64,000 nt of DNA from Nocardioides marmoribigeumensis (GTDB lineage Bacteria > Actinomycetota > Actinomycetes > Propionibacteriales > Nocardioidaceae). The notes beneath the pieces were generated by a model, which was given only the letters and a program-made list of their open reading frames with translations, was not told where the DNA came from and searched no databases. Of the stretch, positions 43,046 to 52,968 are shown in pieces (position 1 is the stretch's first letter; each line of letters opens with the position of its first letter). The position numbers and the translations under genes are program-made. The stretch spans positions 2,790,001 through 2,854,000 of the forward strand of contig NZ_JAVDYG010000001.1 of assembly GCF_031458325.1 (NCBI RefSeq). Direction: 5' to 3'.

Positions 43046-44010
43046 CACCGCGGGCGGCCGGGCTCGCGCTCGGCTTCGCAGCGGACCGCCTGCTGGGCGA
43101 CCCGCGCCGGCTCCACCCCGTCGCGGGCTTCGGCACCCTCGCCGCCGGCCTCGAGAGACGTCTGCACGCGGACTCCCGGGCCCGCGGTGGCGTGCACACG
43201 GTCCTGCTGGTCGGCGGCGCGGTCGGCCTCGGCATCGCGGTCGAGCGCGCGTGCGCGACACCGGCGACGCGGACGGTGGCGACGGCGGCGGCCACCTGGG
43301 TGGTGCTCGGCGGCCGCTCGCTGGAGCGTGAGGCTCTCGCCGTGCAGGCGCACCTGGACGCCGGCGACCTCCCGGCCGCCCGGCAGCGGGTCACGCACCT
43401 GGTGGGCCGGGACCCGAGCACGCTCACCTCCGACGAAGTGGCCCGTGCGGCCGTGGAGTCGGTCGCGGAGAACACCTCCGACGCCGTCGTGGCGCCGCTG
43501 GTCTGGGGAGCGGTGGCCGGGGTGCCCGGTCTGCTCGGCCACCGCGCGGCCAACACCCTGGACGCGATGGTGGGCCACCGCACCCCCCGCTACGAACGGT
43601 TCGGCTGGTCCGCGGCCCGTCTCGACGACCTGCTCAACCTCCCGGGCTCGAGGCTCGCCGGCGTCCTCGTGGTGCCCGCGTCCCCGGGGACGGCCCGCGA
43701 CGCGCTGGCTGCCTGGCGGAGCGACGCTCGGCACCACCCGAGCCCCAACGCAGGCGTCGTCGAGGCGGCGTTCGCCGGCGCGCTCGGCCTGAGGCTCGGC
43801 GGTGCCAACACCTACGGCGACCGGGTCGAACACCGTGCGGTCCTCGGGGGTGGGCGTGCGCCGCAAGCCGCAGACATCGGCCGCAGCACACGGTTGGCGG
43901 CGCGGGTCGGGGTCCTGAGCACCGCTGTCGCGACCGCGATCGCCCTGCGTCCGGGCCGTCGTACGACGGCCGGCGTGGACGGGTGCAGGAGCCGGTCCGG
44001 GGTGCGCTAG
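43042..44010 (+). CDS. cobD: Adenosylcobinamide-phosphate synthase CobD/CbiB
   Basis: A 322-residue membrane protein that attaches the aminopropanol arm to adenosylcobyric acid. It shows ADRLLGDPRRLHPVAGFG at the N-terminus, ESVAENTSDAVVAPLVWG in the middle and SPNAGVVEAAFAGALGLRLGG near the C-terminus, all diagnostic of CbiB. Ends 9 bases before riboswitch 3, so its last codons probably overlap the promoter of the cobalt transporter genes. Confidence 0.94.
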   Translation: MTPRAAGLALGFAADRLLGDPRRLHPVAGFGTLAAGLERRLHADSRARGGVHTVLLVGGAVGLGIAVERACATPATRTVATAAATWVVLGGRSLEREALAVQAHLDAGDLPAARQRVTHLVGRDPSTLTSDEVARAAVESVAENTSDAVVAPLVWGAVAGVPGLLGHRAANTLDAMVGHRTPRYERFGWSAARLDDLLNLPGSRLAGVLVVPASPGTARDALAAWRSDARHHPSPNAGVVEAAFAGALGLRLGGANTYGDRVEHRAVLGGGRAPQAADIGRSTRLAARVGVLSTAVATAIALRPGRRTTAGVDGCRSRSGVR

Positions 44011-44019
44011 TCTCCGAGC

Positions 44020-44107
44020 ACGGACACGAGGAAGCCGGTGGGAATCCGGCACAGTCGCGCTACTGTGACACCGCCTCCGGGCGGTGGAGTCAGACCCGAG
44101 TGTCCGT
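44020..44107 (+). promoter_or_regulatory. Cobalamin riboswitch 3, ahead of cbtB
   Basis: A short aptamer of 88 bases closed by a perfect 8-bp outer stem (ACGGACAC at 44020-44027, GTGTCCGT at 44100-44107). Inside are GGAAGCCGGTGGGAATCC (44030-44047), GCACAGTCGCGCTACTGTGA and CAGACCCGAG (44091-44100), a variant 3' box lacking the long P8-P12 arm. CCTGAGGAGGA, the ribosome site of cbtB, follows 30 bases later and can be masked by the upstream CATCCC/ATCCCT region. It should shut cobalt uptake when cobalamin is plentiful. Confidence 0.9.
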
Positions 44108-44151
44108 TCATCCCATCACGACAGGGACGCACGAATCCCTGAGGAGGACAC

Positions 44152-44367
44152 ATGTCGCAGGTCTCTGCGGCGCCGGTCGCCGGCGCCCCCGTTCCCACCG
44201 TCCCGGTCGCGCAGCTCGCACCGTGGGCCCTGTTCCTCGGCCTGCTGGCCACCCTGGTGCTGTTCTTCGTGAGCACCGACCAGGGCGCGGTCTCGGTCTT
44301 CTCCGGCACCGCCCTGCACGAGTTCGTGCACGACGGCCGGCACCTGCTCGGCTTCCCCTGCCACTGA
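44152..44367 (+). CDS. cbtB: Cobalt transporter subunit CbtB
   Basis: A 71-residue membrane protein with one helix (about 24-42) and a C-terminal His cluster (HEFVHDGRHLLGFPCH) that is the family mark and probable metal site. GAGGAGG stands 7 bases before the ATG. Always paired with CbtA, as here; under riboswitch 3. Confidence 0.92.
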   Translation: MSQVSAAPVAGAPVPTVPVAQLAPWALFLGLLATLVLFFVSTDQGAVSVFSGTALHEFVHDGRHLLGFPCH

Positions 44368-44383
44368 GCAGCGGGGGGCCTGC

Positions 44384-45166
44384 ATGACTGCACGCGCCCT
44401 GCTCGTCCGAGGACTCCTCGCCGGCCTCCTGGCCGGCCTGGCCACGTTCGTCGTCGCCTACGCGGCCGGTGAGCCGCACGTCGAGGCGGCCATCGCGCTG
44501 GAGGACGGCGGCGACGCCGCCCACACGCACGAGCACGCCACCACGGACGACCACACCCACACCCACGACGGGGACGCCGTCGTCTCCCGCGCCGACCAGC
44601 GGACCTGGGGCCTGCTCACCGGCACCCTGGCGGTGGGCGTCTCCCTCGGCGGGATCGTCGCGCTGGTCGCGGCCGGCATCGTCGGACGCATCGGCACCCT
44701 GCTGCCCGCCCAGTCGACCGCCCTGGTCGCCGTGGTGGGCTTCGTGTCGGTGGCCCTGGTGCCGTTCCTGAAGTACCCCGCCAACCCGCCCGGGGTCGGC
44801 AGCGGTGACACGATCGGCCAGCGGACGGCGCTCTACTTCGGGTTCCTGCTGCTCTCGGTCGTGTCCGCGGTCGCCGCGACGTACGCCGGGGTGCGGCTGC
44901 GCGGGCGCCTCGGGTCCTACGTCGCCGCCGTGGTCGCGGTGGTCGCCTACCTGGCGGTCGTCGTGGTGGCCGGGCAGCTGTTCGCGACCGTGGACGAGGT
45001 GGGCGACTTCCCGGGCGACCTGCTGTGGTCGTTCCGCACCGCCTCGCTGCTCACCCTGGCCACGACGTGGGGCGTCCTCGGGGTCGCCCTCGCCGGGATG
45101 GTCGGACGCCTGCACGCGCAGCAGAGCGCGGTGCTGCGGCGCCGCGAGCTGGCTGCGGCCCTCTGA
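44384..45166 (+). CDS. cbtA: Cobalt transporter subunit CbtA
   Basis: A 260-residue membrane protein with about six helices and a His/Asp/Thr-rich outer loop between the first two (HTHEHATTDDHTHTHDG, about 46-62), a likely Co2+-catching segment. The pair CbtA-CbtB is a predicted cobalt importer found almost only under B12 riboswitches. Convergent with the minus-strand cobalamin unit; the 58-base gap shows no clear terminator. Confidence 0.92.
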   Translation: MTARALLVRGLLAGLLAGLATFVVAYAAGEPHVEAAIALEDGGDAAHTHEHATTDDHTHTHDGDAVVSRADQRTWGLLTGTLAVGVSLGGIVALVAAGIVGRIGTLLPAQSTALVAVVGFVSVALVPFLKYPANPPGVGSGDTIGQRTALYFGFLLLSVVSAVAATYAGVRLRGRLGSYVAAVVAVVAYLAVVVVAGQLFATVDEVGDFPGDLLWSFRTASLLTLATTWGVLGVALAGMVGRLHAQQSAVLRRRELAAAL

Positions 45167-45224
45167 CGCGGCGCTCCTACGCGGCCGTGGGACGCGACCC
45201 CGGGACGAGGCCGTGGGCTGCCGG

Positions 45225-45902
45225 TCAGCGGGGGAGCCGACGGCCCTCGACCGGGCGCCCGTCGACGAGGTGGTCGGTCACGATGAGGCGCGCCGACGAG
45301 GCGTCGACGCCGCCGTACCAGACGTCGTCGGGCTGCACGGTGACCACGGGCGCCTGGTTGCAGGGGAGCTGGCAGCCGGTGTGGGTGACCAGCACGTCGT
45401 GGTCGCCGAGCCCGGCCTCCACCAGGCCCAGGACGAGCGCGCGCACGACGTCGTCGGAGCCCCGGGCGGTGCACCGGGGGCCCCGGCACACCAGCACCTG
45501 GTGGCGGTGGCCGTCGACGTGCTCCCAGGCGTCGCTGGTCAGGCCGGGTTCGTCGCCGCGGACGGGCCGCACGTCGACCAGGGCGGCCTCCACCTGGTCG
45601 AGCGAGGTGACCAGGCGCGTCGCGACGACGACCGACGGGCGTTGCCCCGCACGCTCGCGCCACCAGTGCGCCGCGATCCGCCGCAGCCACGAGTGACCGG
45701 GCGCCAGCAGGCCGAGGCTCACCGCGACCAGCGTGACCTCCTCGGCGCCGAGGTCGGCCAGACGCGTCAGCTCGCGCGACAGGCTGGGGTCGCCCATCTG
45801 CAGGAAGGCCACCGTCGCGTCCAGCCGGTCCGCCGCGGCCAGGAGCTCCGCCCGTCGGTCCACGTCGGAGACGGACATGCCGACCAGCACGAGCGCGCTC
45901 AC
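45225..45902 (-). CDS. CbiX-like domain fused to a thioredoxin-like 2Fe-2S ferredoxin
   Basis: A 225-residue protein. The N-terminal half (about 1-105; ALVLVGMSVSDVDRRAELLA, AEEVTLVAVSLGL) resembles sirohydrochlorin/cobalt chelatases of the CbiX type but lacks the usual metal-binding His near the start. The C-terminal half is a thioredoxin-fold 2Fe-2S domain with four cysteines (LVCRGPRCTARG and THTGCQLPCNQAPVVTVQPD). GTG at 45902 overlaps the cobU stop, so it is the last gene of the cobN unit. Such ferredoxins may supply electrons for cobalt reduction before adenosylation; that is inference. Confidence 0.82.
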   Translation of the reverse strand: MSALVLVGMSVSDVDRRAELLAAADRLDATVAFLQMGDPSLSRELTRLADLGAEEVTLVAVSLGLLAPGHSWLRRIAAHWWRERAGQRPSVVVATRLVTSLDQVEAALVDVRPVRGDEPGLTSDAWEHVDGHRHQVLVCRGPRCTARGSDDVVRALVLGLVEAGLGDHDVLVTHTGCQLPCNQAPVVTVQPDDVWYGGVDASSARLIVTDHLVDGRPVEGRRLPR

Positions 45903-46414
45903 AGCCGCAGCACCCGCCCCGCGACGACGAGGTGCACCTCGTCGCACGCCGCCGCCAGCCGCTGGTTGACCAGGCCGAGGAGGTCGCGGAACAACCGCCC
46001 CGACCGGTGCTCAGGCACGACGCCGAGGCCGACCTCGTTGGTCACCAGGACGACGTCGTCGGTGCGTCCGGCCAGGGCAGCGGTCGCCTCCCCAGCCAGG
46101 TGCTCGACGAGCGCGGTCACCTCCGCGGAGGGCGCCTCCCACAGGGCGTGCTGGTCGACCACCGCGGTCAGCCAGGTCCCGAGGCAGTCGACGAGGACCG
46201 GCCCCGGCGTTGCCAGCGCAGCCGCGAGGTCGTGGGTCTCCAGCGTGGTCCAGCTGCTCGGGCGTCGGGCCCGGTGGGCCGCGACGCGCGCCTGCCAGTC
46301 GGCGTCGTCGACCAGCGGGCCGGGCGCCACGTACGTCGCAGCGACGCCGTCCAGCAACGACTCCGCGTGCCGCGACTTGCCCGACCGGACCCCGCCGGTC
46401 ACCAGGACCCTCAC
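45899..46414 (-). CDS. cobU: Adenosylcobinamide kinase/guanylyltransferase CobU
   Basis: A 171-residue cytosolic enzyme that phosphorylates adenosylcobinamide and then transfers GMP to it. P-loop [15 protein letters not shown] (about 6-20), VDCLGTWLT and [21 protein letters not shown], all typical. The GTG at 46414 overlaps the cobK stop by four bases. Confidence 0.95.
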   Translation of the reverse strand: MRVLVTGGVRSGKSRHAESLLDGVAATYVAPGPLVDDADWQARVAAHRARRPSSWTTLETHDLAAALATPGPVLVDCLGTWLTAVVDQHALWEAPSAEVTALVEHLAGEATAALAGRTDDVVLVTNEVGLGVVPEHRSGRLFRDLLGLVNQRLAAACDEVHLVVAGRVLRL

Positions 46415-47136
46415 ACCCGCTCCCGCACCCACGCGACGGCCTCGGCCACGTCGCTCACGCAGCGGGTCCCCTCGGGCCCGGCCGGCCGGCGTACGACGAC
46501 CACGGGGACACCGAGCTCGGCGGCAGCCTCGAGCTTGGGCCGGGTGTAGGTCCCGCCGGAGTCCTTGGTCACGAGCACGCCGCTGCCGTGGCGACGCATC
46601 AGCTCCAGCTCGCCGGACAGCGTGTAGGGGCCGCGGCTGGTCACGACCTCCCACGTCGGCGGCACCTCCAGGTCGGGCACGTCGACCACGCGCGCGAGCA
46701 CGGCGTGGCGGCCGAGCGCCGGCACGAAGCGACCGAGCTCTTGGCGACCCACCGTGACGAACGGACGCTCGCCCAGTCTCGCTGCCGTCGTCGCCGCCTG
46801 CTCGTGGTCGTCGACGAGGTGCCAGTCGGGCTGTGGGTCCCAGCCGGGTCGCTCGAGCCTCAGCAGCGGCACGCCGTCGAGCGCGCACGCCCGGGCGACG
46901 TTGGCCGTCATGCCGAGCGCGAACGGGTGCGTCGCGTCGACCACGGCGTCGTACTCCCGCAGCGCGGAGCGCAGGCCGTCCACGCCGCCGAAGCCGCCGA
47001 TCCGCACGCGGCCGACGGGCAGCCGGGGCTGGGCGACGCGGCCGGCGAGCGAGCTCGTGACGTTGACCCCGGACCCGACCAGCGCGGCGGCGAGCTCGCG
47101 CGCCTCGCCGGTCCCGCCCAGGAGCAGCAGCCTCAC
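46411..47136 (-). CDS. cobK: Precorrin-6A reductase CobK
   Basis: A 241-residue NADPH-dependent reductase that converts precorrin-6A to dihydro-precorrin-6[19 protein letters not shown] at the N-terminus binds [21 protein letters not shown] and [18 protein letters not shown] are family motifs. GTG start overlapping cobQ. Together with CobF, CobL and CobG it identifies the aerobic route. Confidence 0.95.
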   Translation of the reverse strand: MRLLLLGGTGEARELAAALVGSGVNVTSSLAGRVAQPRLPVGRVRIGGFGGVDGLRSALREYDAVVDATHPFALGMTANVARACALDGVPLLRLERPGWDPQPDWHLVDDHEQAATTAARLGERPFVTVGRQELGRFVPALGRHAVLARVVDVPDLEVPPTWEVVTSRGPYTLSGELELMRRHGSGVLVTKDSGGTYTRPKLEAAAELGVPVVVVRRPAGPEGTRCVSDVAEAVAWVRERV

Positions 47137-48611
47137 GCGGCACCTCCGGGCGGGAGCACGGGAAGGCCGGCGGGTGCGCCGTCGCGGGCCAGGCCCAGCA
47201 GCGCGTCGACGTCGAGGTGCTCCTCGACCAGGTCGCCCAGCCGGTCGAGGCGGGCCTCGCGGGCGGCGGGGAAGCTGACCTCCGACGGTGTCCGGCCGAG
47301 CAGCTCGTGCAGCAGGGCGCCCCGCAGCGCGTCACCCTCCAGGGCCCCGTGCCACATCGTGCCCACGACGGAACCCGAGCGGGCACCGCCGAGCAGCTCC
47401 TCGTCCGTGCCGGGGGTGATCCGGCCGTGGTGGATCTCGTAGCCCGACGCCTCGACCCCGAGGGCGGTGCCTGTCGGCAGCCGGAGCACCTTGTCCGGCT
47501 CGAAGTCCGTGCGCACGTCGAGCAGCCCGAGCCCCTCGACCTCGGTTCCGGGGGGCCCCTCGACGCCGTGCGGGTCTGCGATCGTGCGGCCGAGCATCTG
47601 GAAGCCGCCGCAGATCCCCAGCACGGGCCGGCCGCGGCGGGCGTGGTCGAGGACCGCCACGTCGAGGCCGCGCGCACGCAGCCAGCGCAGGTCGCTGATC
47701 GTGGACCGCGTGCCGGGCAGTACGACCAGGTCGGCGCCGGTGAGGTCGCGGGGATCGGAGGCGAAGACGACGTCGAGGTCGGGCTCGAGCCCGAGCGCGT
47801 CGAGGTCGGTGAAGTTGCTGATCCGCGGCAGCCGCACGACGGCGACGCGGAGGGCCGCGTCGCCGCGGGAGCGCCGACCCTCGAGGTCGAGGGCGTCCTC
47901 GGAGTCCAGCCACAGCGACGGGTCCCACGGCAGCACGCCGAGCAGGGGGCGTCCGGTGAGGCGCTGCAGCGAGTCGAGGCCGGGGGAGAGCAGCACGCGG
48001 TCGCCCCGGAACTTGTTGACCACGAAGCCGGCCACGAGCCGCTGGTCCTCGGGCCCGAGCAGCGCGACGGTGCCGAACATCGCGGCGAAGACGCCCCCAC
48101 GGTCGATGTCGCCGACGACGACCGTCGGCAGGGAGGCGTGGCGGGCCAGGCCCATGTTGACGAAGTCGCCCGCGCGCAGGTTGATCTCCGCGGGGCTGCC
48201 CGCACCCTCGGCGACCACCACGTCGACGCGCAGGGCGAGGTCGTCGTACGCCGCGTGGGCGGCCTGCGCGAGGTGGCGCCGCCCGGTCTCCCAGTCCGTG
48301 GAGGAGACCTCGCCGGCGGGGTGGCCGAGGAGCACCACGTGGCTGCGCCGGTCGCTGCCGGGCTTGAGCAGCACGGGGTTCATGGCCGGCTCGGGCGTGA
48401 CCCGCGCGGCGAGGGCCTGCACCCACTGGGCGCGGCCGATCTCTGCGGTCGTGCCGTCGGCGGCCTCGCAGACCATGGAGTTGTTGGACATGTTCTGCGC
48501 CTTGAACGGCGCGACCCTCACGCCGCGGCGGGCGAACGCCCGGCACAGGCCGGTGGTGACGACCGACTTGCCGGCGTCGGAGGTGGTGCCGGCGACCAGG
48601 AGCCCGCTCAC
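47133..48611 (-). CDS. cobQ: Cobyric acid synthase CobQ
   Basis: A 492-residue glutamine-dependent enzyme that amidates four side chains of adenosylcobyrinate diamide. [19 protein letters not shown] (P-loop), [13 protein letters not shown], the glutaminase nucleophile in [12 protein letters not shown], and the His of SGYEIHHGR. The GTG at 48611 overlaps the cobF stop. It is coupled to cobK downstream. Confidence 0.96.
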   Translation of the reverse strand: MSGLLVAGTTSDAGKSVVTTGLCRAFARRGVRVAPFKAQNMSNNSMVCEAADGTTAEIGRAQWVQALAARVTPEPAMNPVLLKPGSDRRSHVVLLGHPAGEVSSTDWETGRRHLAQAAHAAYDDLALRVDVVVAEGAGSPAEINLRAGDFVNMGLARHASLPTVVVGDIDRGGVFAAMFGTVALLGPEDQRLVAGFVVNKFRGDRVLLSPGLDSLQRLTGRPLLGVLPWDPSLWLDSEDALDLEGRRSRGDAALRVAVVRLPRISNFTDLDALGLEPDLDVVFASDPRDLTGADLVVLPGTRSTISDLRWLRARGLDVAVLDHARRGRPVLGICGGFQMLGRTIADPHGVEGPPGTEVEGLGLLDVRTDFEPDKVLRLPTGTALGVEASGYEIHHGRITPGTDEELLGGARSGSVVGTMWHGALEGDALRGALLHELLGRTPSEVSFPAAREARLDRLGDLVEEHLDVDALLGLARDGAPAGLPVLPPGGAA

Positions 48612-49336
48612 GCGACCGTTTCGGGGGCGCGGAGGAGGAAGACGTCCATGACCCAGCCGGCTGCCGCCCGGGCGCGGGCGCGGGCCTCGACGAGCCGGGG
48701 CAGCACGTCGAGGACCACGCCGGTCGCCAGCTCCTCCGACGCGGTGCCGAGGTTGGCGCCCCACCACACCGACCAGTCGGCGAGCCGGGGTGCCCCCAGC
48801 GCGCGGTCGAGGTCACCGGTCAGCATCACGCAGAGGTTGGTCTGTCCCGCAGCCACGTCGTCGTGCAGCCGGCGGGCCGTGGTCACGTGCACGGGACGGC
48901 CGACCGGGTGGAGCACCGTGCGGTGCCGGGCGGCGAGCAGCTGCGGGGCGCTGATGCCGGGCAGCACGTCGTACTCCACCCCGAGCTGCTCGACGACGCG
49001 GATCGTCGAGTCGAAGAGCGACGGGTCGCCCCACACGAGGAAGGCCGCCGTGCCGCCGCGGGACCGCAGCACATCGGCGTATGCCGCCACGCGGGCGCCG
49101 TGCCAGTTGCGCACCGCGGCGGGGTAGTCGGCGGGATCGGCGCGGTCGCGCTCGGGGTCGCGGACCGTGACCACCTCGACTCCGTGGGCGTCCGCGATCT
49201 CGCGGCGCACCGCGAGCAGGCCGTCCTCGTCGGACTTCTCGGCGGCGAGGACGTAGTCGACCGTGGCGAGCGCGGCGGAGACCTCGGGGGTGACGTGCTG
49301 CGGTCCCATGCCGATGCCCAGGACGCGCACCCTCAT
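48608..49336 (-). CDS. cobF: Precorrin-6A synthase (deacetylating) CobF
   Basis: A 242-residue SAM-dependent methyltransferase that methylates C1 of precorrin-5 with loss of the acetyl group, a step special to the aerobic route. VRVLGIGMGPQHVTPE at the start, FLVWGDPSLFDSTIRVVEQL and PGISAPQLLAARHRTVLH. The ATG at 49336 overlaps the cobN stop by four bases. Confidence 0.94.
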   Translation of the reverse strand: MRVRVLGIGMGPQHVTPEVSAALATVDYVLAAEKSDEDGLLAVRREIADAHGVEVVTVRDPERDRADPADYPAAVRNWHGARVAAYADVLRSRGGTAAFLVWGDPSLFDSTIRVVEQLGVEYDVLPGISAPQLLAARHRTVLHPVGRPVHVTTARRLHDDVAAGQTNLCVMLTGDLDRALGAPRLADWSVWWGANLGTASEELATGVVLDVLPRLVEARARARAAAGWVMDVFLLRAPETVA

Positions 49337-52300
49337 CCGCGGTCCTCGAGCTCGCCCTCGACGTCCAGGTAGACCGCCTGCATCGCGGCCAGGGTGTCCG
49401 GGTCGGGCTCGGCCCATAGGCCGCGCTCGGCTGCCTCGTGCAGCCGCTCGACGATGCCGCGCAGCGCCCAGGGGTTGGAGCGGCGCAGGAACTCCTGGTT
49501 GGTCTCGTCGAGGACGTACTCGTGGGCGAGCGTGGCGTACATCCAGTCGTGGACGACCCCGGCCGTGGCGTCGAAGCCGAACAGGTAGTCGACGGTCGCT
49601 GCCAGCTCGAAGGCGCCCTTGTAGCCGTGGCGCTGCATCGCGCCGATCCAGCGCGGGTTGACCACCCGTGCCCGGAACACGCGGTTGGTCTCCTCCTGCA
49701 GGGTCCGTGTGCGGACAGCGTCCGGCGTCGTGGAGTCGCCGACGTAGGCCTTGGGGTCCTGCCCGCTCAGCGCGCGGACCGTGGCGACCATGCCGCCGTG
49801 GTACTGGAAGTAGTCGTCGCTGTCGGCGATGTCGTGCTCACGGGTGTCGACGTTCTTGGCCGCCACCTTGATCCGCCGGTAGTTGGCGCGCATGTCGTCG
49901 GCCGCCGGCGCGCCGTCGAGGTCGCGGCCGTAGGCGAAGCCGCCCCAGGTCGTGTAGACCTCGGCCAGGTCCTGGTCGCTTCGCCACGTGCCCGACTCGA
50001 CGACCTGGAGGATGCCGGCCCCGTAGGAGCCGGGCTTGGAGCCGAAGATGCGCGTGGTGGCACGCCGGTCGTCGCCGTGCTCGGCGAGGTCGGCCTGCGC
50101 GTGCGCCCGGACGTAGTTGACCTCCTCCGGCTCGTCGAGCGCGGCCACGAGACGGACGGCGTCGTCGAGCATCCCGACCACGTGCGGGAAGGCGTCGCGG
50201 AAGAAGCCCGAGATCCGCACGGTCACGTCGATGCGTGGGCGACCGAGCTCCTCCAGCGGCACGACCTGCAGCTCGCTGACCCGGCGGGACGCCTCGTCCC
50301 AGACCGGGCGCACGCCGAGCAGCGCGAGCACCTCCGCGACGTCGTCGCCGCTGGTGCGCATCGCGCTCGTGCCCCACACCGACAGGCCCACCGAGCGCGG
50401 GTGCGTGCCGGTCTCCTCGACGTACTTCGCGACGAGGGACTCGGCCATCGCCTGGCCGGTCTGCCAGGCCAGGCGGGACGGGACCGCGCGCGGGTCGACG
50501 GTGTAGAAGTTGCGGCCGGTCGGCAGCACGTTGACCAGGCCGCGCAGCGGCGAGCCCGAGGGCCCGGCCGCGACGAAGCCACCGTCGAGGGCGTGCAGCA
50601 CGGCGTCGAGCTCGTCTGTGGTGCGGGCCAGTCGCGGCACCACCTGCGTGGCCGCGAACTCCAGCACCCGCTGCACCTCGGGGTCGTCGTGCAGGGTCGC
50701 CGCGGTCGCGACGTCCCAGCCGGCGTCGTCCATCGCTTGGACCAGGGCGCGTGCCTGGGCCTCGATGGCGTCGACCGCGGTCGTCGCCTCGGCGCCCTCC
50801 TTGAGGCCCAGCGCGGCACGCAGCCCCGGCACGGCCTGCGCCTGGCCGCCGAAGACCTGCGCCGCGCGCAGGATCGCCAGCACCAGGCTGACCCGCGCCT
50901 CGCCGGCCGGCGCCTCGCCGAGCACGTGCAGGCCGTCGCGGATCTGGGCGTCCTTGATCTCGCACAGCCAGCCGTCGACGTGCAGCAGGAAGTCGTCGAA
51001 GTCCTCGGCGTCGGGCTGCTCGTCCAGGCCGAGGTCGCGGTGCATCTCCGCGGCGTGCATGAGCTGCCAGATCTCGCCGCGGACCGCCGGCAGCTTGGCC
51101 GGGTCCATGGAGGCGATGTTGGCGTGCTCGTCGAGGAGCTGCTCGAGGCGCGCGATGTCGCCGTACGTCTCCGCGCGCGCCATCGGTGGCACGAGGTGGT
51201 CGACGATCGTCGCGTGCGCACGCCGCTTGGCCTGCGCGCCCTCGCCCGGGTCGTTGACCAGGAAGGGGTAGACCAGCGGCAGGTCGCCGAGCGCCGCGTC
51301 GGTGCCGCACCCGGCCGACAGCGCCGCGTTCTTGCCGGGCAGCCACTCCAGCGAGCCGTGCTTGCCGAGGTGCACGACGGCGTCCGCGCGGAACCCCTGG
51401 TCGAGCCAGCGGTAAGCGGCGAGGTAGTGGTGCGTGGGGGCGAGGTCCGGGTCGTGGTAGATCGCGACCGGGTTCTCGCCGAACCCGCGCGGCGGCTGGA
51501 TGAGGAGGACCACGTTGCCCGCGCGCAGCGTCGCCAGCACCAGCTCGCCGTCATCGTTGACGAACAGCGACCCGGGCGCGGGTCCCCACGCCTCGACCAT
51601 CGCTTCGCGCAGGTCCTGCGCCAGGTGACGCGTCCACGCGTCGTACTGCTGCGGCGTGATGCGCACGTGCGCGTCGGTCAGCTGGGCCTGGGTCAGCCAC
51701 TCCTCGTCCTGGCCACCGGCGGCGATCAGCTCGTGGATCAGCGCGTCGCCGGCCTCGGTGTCGGTGCCGTCCCGGTCGAGGATCTCGACGACCGGGTTGC
51801 CGGTGCCGAGGTCGAAGCCCTCCTCGCGGAGCCGGCGCAGCATCCGCACCGCCGACACCGGGGTGTCGAGGCCGACGGCGTTGCCGATCCGCGCGTGCTT
51901 GGTGGGGTACGCCGAGAGGACCAGCCCCAGCCTCTTCTCGCGGTTGGGCACGTGGCGCAGCCGGGCGTGCCGGACCGCGATGCCGGCGACGCGGGCGCAC
52001 CGCTCCGGGTCCGCGACGTAGTGGGGGAGCCCCTCGTCGTCGACCTCCTTGAACGAGAACGGGACGGTGATGATGCGGCCGTCGAACTCGGGGATCGCGA
52101 TCTGCGTGGCGGAGTCGATCGGGCTCACGCCGTCGTCCGAGGCCTCCCACTCCGCGCGGCTCGAGGTGAGGCAGAGCCCTTGCAGGACAGGGATGTCGAG
52201 CGCCGACATCCTCGCCACGTCCCACGACTCGTCGTCGCCGCCCGCACTCGCGGAGGAGGGCACGGTGCCGCCGGCAGCGAGCACGGTCACCACCAGCGCG

Positions 52301-52920
52301 TCGAGGGTGCCCAGCGCGTCGTACAGCTCGTCGGGAGCCGACCGCAGGGAGCCTGCGAAGACCGAGACGCCGACGGCCTGACCCGTCGCATCGACCGCGT
52401 CGGCGAGGGCGTGCGCGAACGCGGTGTTGCCGCTCGCCTCGTGCGCCCGGTAGTAGAGGATCCCGACCCGGGGCAGGTCGCCCGGGACCTCGGGACGGGC
52501 CGCGAAGCCCCAGGCCGGCAGCACCTGCGGGGCGTCGAACCCCTCGCCGGTGAGGAGCACCGTGTCGGAGAGGAACGCGTGCAGCTGGCGCAGGTTGGCC
52601 GGTCCGCCCTCGGCGAGGTAGCGGTGCGCCTCCGCTGCGACGCCGATCGGCACCGACGAGAGCTCCATCAGCTCGGCGTTGGGCGTCTGCTCACCACCGA
52701 GCACGACCACCGGCGTGCCCGAGGCGGCGGTCGCGGCGAAGCCGGAGCAGAGGTCCTGGGGGGAGCCGAGCAGCCGGGCGACCACGAGGTCGCAGCCGGC
52801 GATGGTCTCCGTCATCGACTGGTGGCCTGGCCGCGCCGGGTTGGCCAGGACGTAGTCGGCGCCGGACGCCCGCGCGCTCAGCAGGTCGGTGTCGGACGTG
52901 GACAGCAGCGCGATCCGCAT
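49333..52920 (-). CDS. cobN: Cobaltochelatase large subunit CobN
   Basis: A 1195-residue H-type chelatase subunit that binds the corrin ring and, with an AAA+/VWA partner, inserts Co2+ using ATP. Recognisable blocks are GFGENPVAIYHDPDLAPTHH, VHLGKHGSLEWLPGKNAALS, GRNFYTVDPRAVPSRLAWQT and LSVWGTSAMRTSGDD. Length is normal. The partner is most likely the ChlI-ChlD fusion at 36137, since CobS/CobT-type chelatase subunits are absent. GGAGGAGG precedes the ATG. It leads the six-gene minus-strand unit under riboswitch 4. Confidence 0.96.
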   Translation of the reverse strand: MRIALLSTSDTDLLSARASGADYVLANPARPGHQSMTETIAGCDLVVARLLGSPQDLCSGFAATAASGTPVVVLGGEQTPNAELMELSSVPIGVAAEAHRYLAEGGPANLRQLHAFLSDTVLLTGEGFDAPQVLPAWGFAARPEVPGDLPRVGILYYRAHEASGNTAFAHALADAVDATGQAVGVSVFAGSLRSAPDELYDALGTLDALVVTVLAAGGTVPSSASAGGDDESWDVARMSALDIPVLQGLCLTSSRAEWEASDDGVSPIDSATQIAIPEFDGRIITVPFSFKEVDDEGLPHYVADPERCARVAGIAVRHARLRHVPNREKRLGLVLSAYPTKHARIGNAVGLDTPVSAVRMLRRLREEGFDLGTGNPVVEILDRDGTDTEAGDALIHELIAAGGQDEEWLTQAQLTDAHVRITPQQYDAWTRHLAQDLREAMVEAWGPAPGSLFVNDDGELVLATLRAGNVVLLIQPPRGFGENPVAIYHDPDLAPTHHYLAAYRWLDQGFRADAVVHLGKHGSLEWLPGKNAALSAGCGTDAALGDLPLVYPFLVNDPGEGAQAKRRAHATIVDHLVPPMARAETYGDIARLEQLLDEHANIASMDPAKLPAVRGEIWQLMHAAEMHRDLGLDEQPDAEDFDDFLLHVDGWLCEIKDAQIRDGLHVLGEAPAGEARVSLVLAILRAAQVFGGQAQAVPGLRAALGLKEGAEATTAVDAIEAQARALVQAMDDAGWDVATAATLHDDPEVQRVLEFAATQVVPRLARTTDELDAVLHALDGGFVAAGPSGSPLRGLVNVLPTGRNFYTVDPRAVPSRLAWQTGQAMAESLVAKYVEETGTHPRSVGLSVWGTSAMRTSGDDVAEVLALLGVRPVWDEASRRVSELQVVPLEELGRPRIDVTVRISGFFRDAFPHVVGMLDDAVRLVAALDEPEEVNYVRAHAQADLAEHGDDRRATTRIFGSKPGSYGAGILQVVESGTWRSDQDLAEVYTTWGGFAYGRDLDGAPAADDMRANYRRIKVAAKNVDTREHDIADSDDYFQYHGGMVATVRALSGQDPKAYVGDSTTPDAVRTRTLQEETNRVFRARVVNPRWIGAMQRHGYKGAFELAATVDYLFGFDATAGVVHDWMYATLAHEYVLDETNQEFLRRSNPWALRGIVERLHEAAERGLWAEPDPDTLAAMQAVYLDVEGELEDRG

Positions 52921-52968
52921 GGCGGCGGGTCCTCCTCCGGGGTTCTCGCCCCGTCGATCGGTCGGAAG

